From NCBI GenBank assembly GCA_903838055.1, contig CAILWV010000064.1:1-37052 (forward strand): 37,052 nucleotides of DNA. Direction: 5' to 3'. The notes below the pieces were generated by a model, which was not told the DNA's origin, searched no databases, and saw only the letters and a program-made list of their open reading frames with translations. The DNA is from an uncultured Bacteroidota bacterium (GTDB lineage: Bacteria > Bacteroidota > Bacteroidia > Flavobacteriales > Flavobacteriaceae). Positions 25,590-33,945 of this stretch are shown one piece after another (position 1 is the first letter of the stretch; every line of letters begins with the position of its first letter). Made by a program: the position numbers and the translations under genes.

Positions 25590-26138
25590 ATGTTTAAAAA
25601 AATTATTTTTTCCGCTTTAGTACTAACTACTCTTTTTTCTTGTAGCTCTAGTACAAATTCAAATGAAACTATTATAGGAAGCGGCACAACTCCAGCGGTT
25701 GCTATGACAACTAGAATTGACGGAATAGTATACGAAATGCCACCACAAGCAGGAGGAAATTCTGCCGATATTACCGGAGGAGTTTATGGAAATACCTATT
25801 TCTTATTAAACGGATATAAAAATATTTCAGCGGGTAAATATAAAGTAGGAAGTACTATTTATACTGTTAAAATAGCAGTTCCAAAAAGTGATTTATCTGT
25901 TGGAACACATAATTTTACTGGTGCAATTACTCCGGGTGCATATTATGCGGACTTTGATATTACAGGACCTATTCCGGCAGAAACAGTTACTACAACAAGC
26001 GGCTATGTAAATGTTACAAGCTATAATTCTTCTACAAAAGAAATAAAAGGAAGTTTTTCTTTTAGTACTAATAACGGTGTAGATTTATCTATTAGCACCC
26101 ATACATTAGCAGGATCTTTTGATTATATTTTACAGTAA
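25590..26138 (+). CDS. Small lipoprotein of unknown function
   Basis: A 182-residue lipoprotein. The signal peptide ends in TLFSC with the acylated Cys at residue 18, followed by a Ser-rich linker. The mature part is beta-rich: ARIDG-like opening (TRIDGIVYEMP), then YFLLNGY, GTHNFTG and a closing SGYVNVTSYNSSTKEIKGSF segment. The 'TKEIKGSFSF' ending resembles a family of small Bacteroidota lipoproteins annotated as DUF6252-like, but that is from memory and uncertain. It starts 8 nt after the sdhB stop and is followed by a strong terminator, so it is the last gene of the sdh transcript. Confidence 0.7.
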   Translation: MFKKIIFSALVLTTLFSCSSSTNSNETIIGSGTTPAVAMTTRIDGIVYEMPPQAGGNSADITGGVYGNTYFLLNGYKNISAGKYKVGSTIYTVKIAVPKSDLSVGTHNFTGAITPGAYYADFDITGPIPAETVTTTSGYVNVTSYNSSTKEIKGSFSFSTNNGVDLSISTHTLAGSFDYILQ

Positions 26139-26161
26139 AATAAATAACAAGTACATTTTAA

Positions 26162-26194
26162 AAACGCATTCATTAACTTGAATGCGTTTTTTTT
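26162..26194 (+). terminator. Terminator of the sdh operon
   Basis: AAACGCATTCA (26162-26172) pairs perfectly with TGAATGCGTTT (26179-26189) around a 6-nt loop and continues into a T run. Confidence 0.92.
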
Positions 26195-26201
26195 ATCTTT
26201 G
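26194..26201 (+). promoter_or_regulatory. -7 promoter element of the GH92 gene
   Basis: TATCTTTG matches TAnnTTTG and begins where the terminator T tract of the upstream operon ends. It lies 15 nt before the GH92 start codon. A well-spaced -33 TTG is not visible. Confidence 0.45.
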
Positions 26202-26216
26202 AAATAAAATAACAAA

Positions 26217-29021
26217 ATGAAAAAAGTAGTATACATAATAGTTTTATTGCTTACGATAAAATCTTTCGGTCAAAATTACCACCAATTGGTAAACCCAATG
26301 ATTGGAACTGGAGGACACGGACATACCTATCCAGGCGCGTCGCTTCCTTTTGGAATGGTACAACTTTCTCCCGATACTAGAATTGATGGTAGCTGGGATG
26401 GTTGTTCGGGTTATCATTATGATGATTCAACTATTTACGGATTTTCACACACACATTTGAATGGAACTGGCTGCTCTGATTTTGGTGATATTATGCTAAT
26501 GCCAACAATGGGAAAAGGGAAAATAGTTAATTCTAAAAATTATTCTTCTACTTATTCACATCAAAATGAAAAAGCTTCCGCAGGATTTTATTCTGTTAAA
26601 TTAGATAAAAACAATATCGATGTTCGGCTAACTACTTCAAAACGAGTTGGTTTTCATGAATATACTTTTAATCAGACTGGCGAAGCAGCTATTGTATTGG
26701 ATTTAAATCATAGAGATAAATTACTTTATGGTGAAATTAGAATAATAAATGATAAAACTATTGAAGTTTTAAGAAGAAGTGAAGCCTGGGCAAAAGACCA
26801 ATATGTGTTTGCGCGCATAGAGTTTAATGTTCCTATGAAGATTTTAGGGAATGGAAATCAAACACAAAAGGATAACTTATTTTCCGGAACTGAAGTAGCT
26901 GCTTATTTCTCTAAACAAGTAAAAAAAGGAGAGAAAATATTAGTGAAAGTATCGCTTTCTCCTACAAGTTTTGAAGGAGCAAAATTAAATAGTTCGGAAA
27001 TTAAGGATTGGAATTTTGAACGGGTTAAGAAGGATGCAGAGCAAATTTGGGACGAACAATTATCTAAAATTCAAATCACCGAATCAAATATAAATAAAAA
27101 AACTATTTTCTATACTGCACTTTATCATACTATGGTTCAACCAAATATCGCACAAGATATAGATGGTAACTACCGAGGTCGTGATAACCAAATTCATAAA
27201 ACAGAAGGTTTTGATTACTATTCTGTTTTCTCCCTTTGGGACACCTTTCGTGCAGCACATCCATTGTATACTTTAATAGAAAAAAAGCGAACCTCCGATT
27301 TTATTAATACTTTTTTAAAACAATATGAACAAGGCGGTAGATTACCTGTTTGGGAGTTGGCTTCTAATGAAACTGATTGTATGATTGGATATCATTCCGT
27401 TTCGGTTATGGCCGATGCCATGGCAAAAGGGATTACAGGATTTGATTATAACGAAGCATTTGAAGCAGCCAAACATAGCGCGATGTTAGATCATTTAGGA
27501 TTGGAAGCGTATAAAAGACAAGGTTTTATATCGATGGATGACGAACATGAAAGTGTTTCTAAAACCTTAGAATATGCTTATGATGATTGGTGTATTGCAC
27601 AAATGGCACAAATATTAGATAAAAAAGAAGATTATAATTACTTTATGAGACGTTCCCAAAGTTGGAAAAATGTTTTTGATTGGAATACAGGTTTTATGCA
27701 TCCTAAAAAAAATGGTGGTTGGGATAAACCATTTGATGCAAGAGAAATCAATAATAATTTCACCGAGGGCAATTCATGGCAGTATTCGTTTTTTGTTCCG
27801 CAAGATATTTCCGGAATGATTGCTGCCTATGGAGGAAATGAAAAATTTGAAGCCAAATTAGACGAATTGTTTAGCAGCGAAAGTAAAACTACAGGTCGAG
27901 AGCAAGCAGATGTTACAGGATTAATTGGGCAATACGCACACGGAAACGAGCCAAGTCACCACATGGCGTATTTATATAATTATGTTGGCAAACCAGAAAA
28001 AACGACCGAAAAAGTGCATTTTATTTTAGATAATTTCTACAAAAATGCACCAGACGGATTGATAGGAAACGAAGACTGCGGACAGATGAGCGCTTGGTAT
28101 GTTTTGAGTTCGATGGGTATTTATGCTGTAACTCCCGGAAACGCTGAATGGACAAAGACGAAGCCTTATTTTGAAAAAGTAAAAGTTGATTTTGAAGATG
28201 GAACAAGTAATGAAATAACAGCAATATCAAATGATAGTCGCATAGGAATAATTGACACAAAATATAATTTTATTAAACCAAAATTATTTGATTCTATTAT
28301 AACAGTTCCCGTAATTCAAGCAGAAAGTAAATCGTTTAAAGATAAATTGAAAGTTGCCATTATTGCTCAAAATCCAAAGGATGTAATCTATTATGATATA
28401 AGTGATACGAACGATTATTTGGCAAAAAAACTTCCCGTGGTTGTTTATACGGAACCTTTTGAGATTTTAGAAACTTCAACTATTTCGGCTTATGTGAAAA
28501 ACGATGAAAACCAAAGCAACGCCATATCGGCAACCTTTTTCAAAAAACCAAACAACTATACTATCGACATTAAATCCAAATACAATCCGCAATACCATGC
28601 AGGAGGTCCAGAGGGATTGATTGACGGAATTCACGGAACAGAAAACTGGAGAAAAGGCGATTGGCAAGGGTATCAAAGTCAAGATTTTGAAGCCGTCATT
28701 GATTTACAAAAAGAAAAAGCAGTAAGTTCGTTTACTTCAAATTATCTTCAAGATTCTCGCTCTTGGATCTTGATGCCTACCAAAGTTGAATATTATGCTT
28801 CAATGGATAATAAAAATTATACTTTAGTTGGAACTGTTACTAATTCAATAGACCAAAAAGAAAACGAAAACAAAATTCAAGATTTTCAATTAAAATTAGA
28901 CAAAGAAATAAATGCGAAATATATCAAAGTGAAAGCAAAAAATTTTGGTAAACTTCCCGATTGGCATCAAGGTTTTGGTGGAGATGCCTTTATTTTTATA
29001 GACGAAATAACCATTAAATAA
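26217..29021 (+). CDS. GH92 family alpha-mannosidase with C-terminal discoidin-like domain
   Basis: A 934-residue exported glycoside hydrolase; GH92 enzymes are calcium-dependent exo-alpha-mannosidases acting on N-glycans and yeast mannan. It has a signal peptide (MKKVVYIIVLLLTIKSFG, then Q). The family hallmark VNPMIGTGGHGHTYPG lies near 25-40 and SLPFGMVQLSPDTR near 42-55. The catalytic (alpha/alpha)6 domain contains GNEPSHHMAYLYNY (about 578) and GNEDCGQMSAWYVLSSMG (about 617), which carry the conserved acidic residues. A linker and F5/8 type C-like domain follow at about 785-934 (GGPEGLIDGIHGTENWR ... VEYYASMDNKNYT). It is a single gene with no SusCD pair, so it is not in a polysaccharide utilisation locus. 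No T9SS tail is present, so it is probably periplasmic. Confidence 0.93.
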   Translation: MKKVVYIIVLLLTIKSFGQNYHQLVNPMIGTGGHGHTYPGASLPFGMVQLSPDTRIDGSWDGCSGYHYDDSTIYGFSHTHLNGTGCSDFGDIMLMPTMGKGKIVNSKNYSSTYSHQNEKASAGFYSVKLDKNNIDVRLTTSKRVGFHEYTFNQTGEAAIVLDLNHRDKLLYGEIRIINDKTIEVLRRSEAWAKDQYVFARIEFNVPMKILGNGNQTQKDNLFSGTEVAAYFSKQVKKGEKILVKVSLSPTSFEGAKLNSSEIKDWNFERVKKDAEQIWDEQLSKIQITESNINKKTIFYTALYHTMVQPNIAQDIDGNYRGRDNQIHKTEGFDYYSVFSLWDTFRAAHPLYTLIEKKRTSDFINTFLKQYEQGGRLPVWELASNETDCMIGYHSVSVMADAMAKGITGFDYNEAFEAAKHSAMLDHLGLEAYKRQGFISMDDEHESVSKTLEYAYDDWCIAQMAQILDKKEDYNYFMRRSQSWKNVFDWNTGFMHPKKNGGWDKPFDAREINNNFTEGNSWQYSFFVPQDISGMIAAYGGNEKFEAKLDELFSSESKTTGREQADVTGLIGQYAHGNEPSHHMAYLYNYVGKPEKTTEKVHFILDNFYKNAPDGLIGNEDCGQMSAWYVLSSMGIYAVTPGNAEWTKTKPYFEKVKVDFEDGTSNEITAISNDSRIGIIDTKYNFIKPKLFDSIITVPVIQAESKSFKDKLKVAIIAQNPKDVIYYDISDTNDYLAKKLPVVVYTEPFEILETSTISAYVKNDENQSNAISATFFKKPNNYTIDIKSKYNPQYHAGGPEGLIDGIHGTENWRKGDWQGYQSQDFEAVIDLQKEKAVSSFTSNYLQDSRSWILMPTKVEYYASMDNKNYTLVGTVTNSIDQKENENKIQDFQLKLDKEINAKYIKVKAKNFGKLPDWHQGFGGDAFIFIDEITIK

Positions 29022-29078
29022 AATCTGTTTATCTACGTTTTCACGAAGTGAATCCGTTTTATCCGCGTGCCATTTACC

Positions 29079-29846
29079 ATGAAGATAGCCTTATTACAAA
29101 CTGCCTTATCTTGGGAAAACCCCACAGAAAACCGAAAAAATCTCGAAGAAAAGATCCATTCTATTCCAGATGCTATTGACTTAATTGTACTTCCCGAAAT
29201 GTTCACTGCAGGCTTTACCATGCTTCCGCAAAATTGTGCTGAAACGATGCAAGGAGCAACTATTTCTTGGTTAAAATCGTTAGCAAAAGAAAAAAATTCG
29301 GCAATTATCGGAAGTTTAATTATAGATGAAAACGGCAACTATTATAACCGATTGATTTTTGTATTTCCGAATGGCGAAATCCAACACTACGATAAAAGAC
29401 ATTTATTCACCTTAGCAGGAGAAGATAAAATATATACTTCAGGCACCAAAAAATTGATTGTAGAATATAAGAACTTCAAAATCTGTCCACTTATTTGTTA
29501 CGATTTGCGTTTTCCTGTTTTTTCAAGAAATGTAGAAGATTATGATGTATTGATTTATATAGCTAACTGGCCAAAACCTCGCATTAACGCTTGGGATATT
29601 TTATTAAAAGCAAGAGCTGTAGAAAACATGAGTTATGTTATTGGAGTAAACAGAATAGGATTAGACAATAACAATCACGAATACGTTGGTCATTCGCAAG
29701 CCATTGATTTTTTAGGATATCCACTTTTTGAACCATCAGAAAACGATGGAATATTTATAGTTTCAATAAATAAAGATGCATTGTTAGAAACTCGAAAAAA
29801 ATTAAATTTCCTAAACGATAAAGATAGCTTTAATCTTTACACATGA
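29079..29846 (+). CDS. Carbon-nitrogen hydrolase, omega-amidase (YafV-like)
   Basis: A 255-residue cytosolic nitrilase-superfamily amidase. The Glu-Lys-Cys triad is clear: E40 (VLPEMF), K106 (HYDKRHLF) and C140 (ICYDLRFP). The motif FTMLPQN and the short length fit the omega-amidase group, which hydrolyses 2-oxoglutaramate and 2-oxosuccinamate as metabolite repair. The frame is open from a GTG at 29067, but the ATG at 29079 gives the canonical N-terminus MKIALLQ and is preferred. It converges with the Ig-like lipoprotein gene; their stop codons are only two bases apart and no terminator is seen between them. Confidence 0.88.
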   Translation: MKIALLQTALSWENPTENRKNLEEKIHSIPDAIDLIVLPEMFTAGFTMLPQNCAETMQGATISWLKSLAKEKNSAIIGSLIIDENGNYYNRLIFVFPNGEIQHYDKRHLFTLAGEDKIYTSGTKKLIVEYKNFKICPLICYDLRFPVFSRNVEDYDVLIYIANWPKPRINAWDILLKARAVENMSYVIGVNRIGLDNNNHEYVGHSQAIDFLGYPLFEPSENDGIFIVSINKDALLETRKKLNFLNDKDSFNLYT

Positions 29847-29848
29847 AA

Positions 29849-31447
29849 CTATTTACCTAAATCGAAAGGTTGTTCGACATCCCAATTGGCACGAACATCC
29901 AATTCTTTAGGAAAATAAATAACTTCTTCACTTTGACGAAGCTCTAAAAAATTTCCTGGTGTCCACGATTTATCTTTATTATCGTCATAAATTAACCTTA
30001 AATAATATTTGTTTGGCTCTAATAAATCGAAGATTATTTCTTTGCTTTTATCGGAATATTCACTTGCAACAACCTCCTCTTTTTCATCCAGAAGTTGCAC
30101 AATTACTGGAAATCTCTTTACATTTTCTAAAGTAACTTTCAAATTTCCATAATCGGAAAGATTATTGGTGGCAAAACTATACGATAAAGTATCGTTCTTT
30201 TTATCATAATAATTAAGTAATGCTCCGGGCAACAATTTTAAATTGTATTTTTCTAACGGCTCTTTTTGGAATAAAAATTTCAATTTCTGATGAAATTCAT
30301 CATATTCAGTAGTGAATTTCACTTCAGCAGAATCTTTATTAATCAATTTCATTTTTGTAATATCCCATTTATTTATAGGAGTATTCGAATTAATTGCAAA
30401 TGTATCTCTGAAATTTAAAGTGCTTATAGGTTCAGCAGAAAAATTAATGCTGTCTTTTTTCTGGTCTTTAACTTTTAGTAAATAGGTTTTTTTGAATTTA
30501 TTCTTAGAAATCGAAACACTAATACTATCACCTTTAATGGCCTTGAACCAAACTTGAAGCGAATCTTTTTTTGGTAACTGTGATACAATATACGGAATAG
30601 ATTCGTCTCCTTTTTTAACTACAATTTTTACATCTTTCGCTTTCCCTTCATAACCCATTGTATATTTGGATGCAGAGGATTGTGTGAAATTCACAGATTT
30701 AAAAGGGGCTTCTTCTTTAAATAAATCCAATTCATAAATAGTATCGTTCGGGATTGTTATAAAATCTTTTTGAAAACCAATTTTATCTGTTTTAGGATCA
30801 AATTTATTATTTCCATTGGCATCCTTCAAAGCTATCAATCGATATTTACCTTTCTTTAAATTTTCAAATTTTCCTAATTTCAAACTATCTAAAGTGTTTG
30901 TAACATATCTTGGAGTTTGTTTAAAAATAGCAGAATCGGTGTATTTTTCATTGACTTCATACAATAATATAGAAACAAAATTATCTACTTTTTTGCCAAT
31001 AGCGTCTTTGGTTTTTACTCCTAAAGTCAAAGAATCTATATAACTTCCAGTTGAAAAAACATATTTAAATTGTTGGTAAGGATTCCCTTCATTATTGTCT
31101 TGAATGCTTTTTCCAAAATTAAAACTATAGGTAGTATTGGGCTGTAAAGTATCTTTTATTTTAATTGTAAGGGTCTTACTTGCTGTGGCTGGCAAAATTT
31201 CGGGCTGCGATTTCATAGGAGGCGAAATAATTAATTGTTTACTCACATCCTTAAGTTTCACATATTCATCAAAAGTCAATTTGACTTCCTTTCCATTAAA
31301 ATTAGTAGTTAGATTTTTTGGTAAACTATTAATTAATATTGGCGCAATAGTATCTTTTTTTCCTCCGGTTATTGAACCTCTTTTTGCACATCCAATTATG
31401 GATAATGCCATTAAAATCATTAGATAGTTATAATACTTTTTCTGCAT
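29849..31447 (-). CDS. Ig-like (Big_5/SbsA-type) lipoprotein
   Basis: A lipoprotein of 532 residues from the chosen start. The signal peptide ends in LSIIGC, with the lipid-bearing Cys followed by AKRGSITGGKKD. An SbsA-type Ig-like domain follows (TIAPILINSLPKN ... VKLTFDEYVKL ... LQPNTTYSFNFG ... YVFSTGSYID). Then come beta-rich repeats, including a region resembling a carboxypeptidase-regulatory-like fold (KKGKYRLIALKDANGNNKFDPKTDK, read around residue 215) and a closing YYLRLIYDDNKD...TPGNF segment with similar character. This is a common lipoprotein of Flavobacteriia with a presumed envelope role of unknown nature. The frame opens at 31471; ATGs at 31450 and 31447 both give a good signal peptide. 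It may be co-transcribed with the upstream ComF-family gene (about 80 nt away). Confidence 0.8.
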   Translation of the reverse strand: MQKKYYNYLMILMALSIIGCAKRGSITGGKKDTIAPILINSLPKNLTTNFNGKEVKLTFDEYVKLKDVSKQLIISPPMKSQPEILPATASKTLTIKIKDTLQPNTTYSFNFGKSIQDNNEGNPYQQFKYVFSTGSYIDSLTLGVKTKDAIGKKVDNFVSILLYEVNEKYTDSAIFKQTPRYVTNTLDSLKLGKFENLKKGKYRLIALKDANGNNKFDPKTDKIGFQKDFITIPNDTIYELDLFKEEAPFKSVNFTQSSASKYTMGYEGKAKDVKIVVKKGDESIPYIVSQLPKKDSLQVWFKAIKGDSISVSISKNKFKKTYLLKVKDQKKDSINFSAEPISTLNFRDTFAINSNTPINKWDITKMKLINKDSAEVKFTTEYDEFHQKLKFLFQKEPLEKYNLKLLPGALLNYYDKKNDTLSYSFATNNLSDYGNLKVTLENVKRFPVIVQLLDEKEEVVASEYSDKSKEIIFDLLEPNKYYLRLIYDDNKDKSWTPGNFLELRQSEEVIYFPKELDVRANWDVEQPFDLGK

Positions 31448-31529
31448 CATTTGAAGGTTTTCTAATCGCAAAATAACAACTATATTTAGAGGTAACGAAA
31501 TGTTTTTATTTATTATTAACTAAAAATAT

Positions 31530-32210
31530 TTATTGAGTCATTGCCATGCAAACGATACTCAATTTTGCACCCGGAATTTTAAGTAGTTCTCTGCCACAAG
31601 CTTCAAGAGTGGATCCGGTAGTAATTACATCGTCAATTAGCATAAAATGCTTGTTGTGGAGTGATTCGTTTTGTAAAACGCTAAAAATAGTTCCAACGAC
31701 TTCACTTCGGCCTAAGAAAGTTTTTTTGGTTTGGGTTTTAGAATATACATTCCGAATTAATACCGAATCATTATAGGAAATATTCAAACTTTTAGATAAC
31801 GATATGCCAAAAGTCTCCACTTGATTATAACCACGTTCTTTCAATCTTTTTTTATGTAAAGGAACTGGGATAATATAATCTACCGAATTTAGCTCTGTTA
31901 TAGTTTTCAATTCTTCGGCATACCAATAACCAATTACGGTTCCAATATCTTGATGTCCTTTGTATTTTAATTTATGAATCATCTCTTGTACAATTCCTTT
32001 CTTGTGAAAATAAAATAATGCTGCTGCAAATTCTATAGGAATTCTCCCATAAAATTTTACAACCGCTTCGTTATTTTCAATTTTATGATGGTTGGTAAGT
32101 GGAATTTCATGACGGCAAACGGTGCAAATTACATTTTCATTGGCCAATAAAAACGAATTACAGCCGGAACATGCCTTAGGAAAAAATAGATTTATGAGAT
32201 TTTCAAACAT
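31530..32210 (-). CDS. ComF-family phosphoribosyltransferase-like protein
   Basis: A protein of 226 residues from the chosen start. It has an N-terminal four-cysteine zinc site (C14, C17 in CSGC; C29, C32 in CTVC). A type I phosphoribosyltransferase domain follows, with the motif IPVPLHKKRLKERGYNQ and the PRPP-binding loop MLIDDVITTGSTLEACG. ComF proteins are associated with DNA uptake in transformable bacteria, but the family is also present in non-competent species and its chemistry is unclear. The frame is open upstream to 32273; those 21 codons are hydrophobic and unlike the family, so the start at 32210 (MFENLINLFFPKAC) is chosen. It is divergent from glyQS. Confidence 0.9.
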   Translation of the reverse strand: MFENLINLFFPKACSGCNSFLLANENVICTVCRHEIPLTNHHKIENNEAVVKFYGRIPIEFAAALFYFHKKGIVQEMIHKLKYKGHQDIGTVIGYWYAEELKTITELNSVDYIIPVPLHKKRLKERGYNQVETFGISLSKSLNISYNDSVLIRNVYSKTQTKKTFLGRSEVVGTIFSVLQNESLHNKHFMLIDDVITTGSTLEACGRELLKIPGAKLSIVCMAMTQ

Positions 32211-32279
32211 CAACTGTAATATTTTATACTTAAATATAATAAAAATGCAAATAGCAAGAAAATATAAACACACTTTTTA

Positions 32280-32287
32280 TATTTTTG
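32280..32287 (+). promoter_or_regulatory. -7 promoter element very close to the glyQS start
   Basis: TATTTTTG matches TAnnTTTG and ends 7 nt before the ATG at 32295, implying a 5' leader of only a few bases if used. No -33 TTG is evident. Confidence 0.4.
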
Positions 32288-32294
32288 CATCACT

Positions 32295-33839
32295 ATGGCA
32301 AAACAAGAAGATTTATTTAAGAATGTAGTTTCGCATGCAAAAGAATACGGATATATATTTCCGTCAAGCGAAATTTACGATGGTTTAAGTGCAGTTTATG
32401 ATTATGCACAAAATGGAGTAGAATTAAAGAAAAACATCCGTGAATACTGGTGGAAATCAATGGTGCAAATGCACGAAAATATTGTTGGCCTTGATGCCGC
32501 AATTTTGATGCACCCTACCACTTGGAAAGCTTCTGGCCACGTAGATGCTTTTAATGATCCATTAATTGACAACAAAGATTCTAAAAAAAGATACCGTGCC
32601 GACGTTTTAATTGAGGATTATGCCGAAAAATTAAATCTGAAGGCCAAAAAAGAAATCGAAAAAGCAAAAGCACGTTTTGGGGATGCTTTCAACGAACAAG
32701 AATTTATTACCACCAATACTAGAGTGGTTGAATATCTTGCAAAAGAAAGAGAGATTCTAGAAAGAATGGGACGTTCTTTAGGTGCTGGAGATCTTGAAGA
32801 TGTGAAAGCATTAATTGAAGAATTAGAAATCGCCGATCCTGAAACTGGTTCTAGAAACTGGACCGAAGTACGTCAATTTAACTTAATGTTCGGAACTAAA
32901 TTAGGTGCTTCTGCAGATACTGCAATGGATTTATACCTTCGTCCTGAAACGGCTCAAGGGATTTTTGTGAATTTCTTAAACGTTCAAAAATCAGGACGTA
33001 TGAAAATTCCATTTGGTATTGCACAAACTGGAAAAGCCTTTAGAAATGAAATTGTAGCCCGTCAATTTATTTTCCGTATGCGAGAATTTGAACAAATGGA
33101 GATGCAATTTTTTGTTAAACCAGGCGAAGAAATGAAATGGTACGAATACTGGAAAAACACGAGGTTGAACTGGCATTTATCACTAGGTTTAGGAAGAGAA
33201 AATTACCGTTTTCACGATCATGAAAAATTAGCTCATTACGCTAATGCTGCTGCCGATATTGAATTTAATTTCCCATTTGGATTTAAAGAACTAGAAGGAA
33301 TTCACTCTCGTACCGACTTCGATTTAAAAGCACACGAACAATTCTCAGGTAGAAAATTACAATATTTTGATACCGATGAAAATGTAAATTATACACCATA
33401 TGTTGTGGAAACTTCGGTAGGATTAGACCGTATGTTTTTAGCCGTTTTCGCTACTGCTTTAAAAGAAGAAGCTCTAGAAGATGGTTCTACTAGAACAGTA
33501 TTGCAATTACCATCGGTTTTAGCACCAACAAAAGCAGCTGTTTTTCCATTAGTAAAAAAAGATGGACTTCCAGAAATTGCCCATAGCATAATAGATGAAT
33601 TGAAATGGGATTTTAATGTAACCTATGATGAAAAAGACGCAGTAGGAAGACGTTACAGAAGACAAGATGCTCTAGGAACCCCTTTTTGTATTACCGTAGA
33701 TCATCAAACGTTAGAAGACCAAACGGTGACTATTCGCCATAGAGATTCTATGAAACAAGATAGAGTGAAGATATCTGAATTAAAAACCATAATAGAAAAT
33801 GAAGTTTCTATGAAAAACTGGTTGCAAAAAATTGTTTAA
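32295..33839 (+). CDS. glyQS: Glycyl-tRNA synthetase, single-chain dimeric type
   Basis: A 514-residue cytosolic class II enzyme that charges tRNA-Gly. It is the alpha2 (eukaryote/archaea/Bacteroidota-like) type rather than the alpha2beta2 type. Class II motifs are visible: RPETAQGIFVNF, the motif-2 segment AFRNEI followed by FRMREFEQMEMQFFV, and motif 3 around SVGLDRMFLAVF. The C-terminal anticodon-binding domain begins around the LAPTKAAVFPLVKKDG segment and ends NWLQKIV. It is the essential gene of this block. The start MAKQEDLFKNV is the family N-terminus. It is divergent from the ComF-family gene with 84 nt between starts. A hairpin at 33897-33925 probably ends its transcript as well as that of the convergent TonB receptor gene. 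Confidence 0.96.
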   Translation: MAKQEDLFKNVVSHAKEYGYIFPSSEIYDGLSAVYDYAQNGVELKKNIREYWWKSMVQMHENIVGLDAAILMHPTTWKASGHVDAFNDPLIDNKDSKKRYRADVLIEDYAEKLNLKAKKEIEKAKARFGDAFNEQEFITTNTRVVEYLAKEREILERMGRSLGAGDLEDVKALIEELEIADPETGSRNWTEVRQFNLMFGTKLGASADTAMDLYLRPETAQGIFVNFLNVQKSGRMKIPFGIAQTGKAFRNEIVARQFIFRMREFEQMEMQFFVKPGEEMKWYEYWKNTRLNWHLSLGLGRENYRFHDHEKLAHYANAAADIEFNFPFGFKELEGIHSRTDFDLKAHEQFSGRKLQYFDTDENVNYTPYVVETSVGLDRMFLAVFATALKEEALEDGSTRTVLQLPSVLAPTKAAVFPLVKKDGLPEIAHSIIDELKWDFNVTYDEKDAVGRRYRRQDALGTPFCITVDHQTLEDQTVTIRHRDSMKQDRVKISELKTIIENEVSMKNWLQKIV

Positions 33840-33888
33840 TTTTTTTGGATATAATTTTCTGAGGATATAAATCTTAGGATTTTTTGAA

Positions 33889-33925
33889 TAAAAAAAGAGG
33901 CCGTTTCACAATGTGAAACGGCCTC
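33889..33925 (-). terminator. Terminator shared by glyQS and the TonB receptor gene
   Basis: GAGGCCGTTTCAC (33897-33909) pairs perfectly with GTGAAACGGCCTC (33913-33925). On the minus strand it is followed by a T run, so it chiefly ends the TonB receptor transcript. On the plus strand the run is weaker (CATTATTTT), but the stem could still act on glyQS. Confidence 0.88.
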
Positions 33926-33945
33926 CATTATTTTAAGAAACTTTC

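Noticed and set aside
29033..29338. Minus-strand open frame overlapping the omega-amidase gene.
   Set aside because: It is antisense to an intact triad-bearing enzyme and has no recognisable features.
32211..32273. N-terminal extension of the ComF-family protein to 32273.
   Set aside because: The extra residues precede the conserved zinc-site N-terminus and would occupy most of the glyQS/comF divergent promoter region; the start at 32210 is the family-like one.
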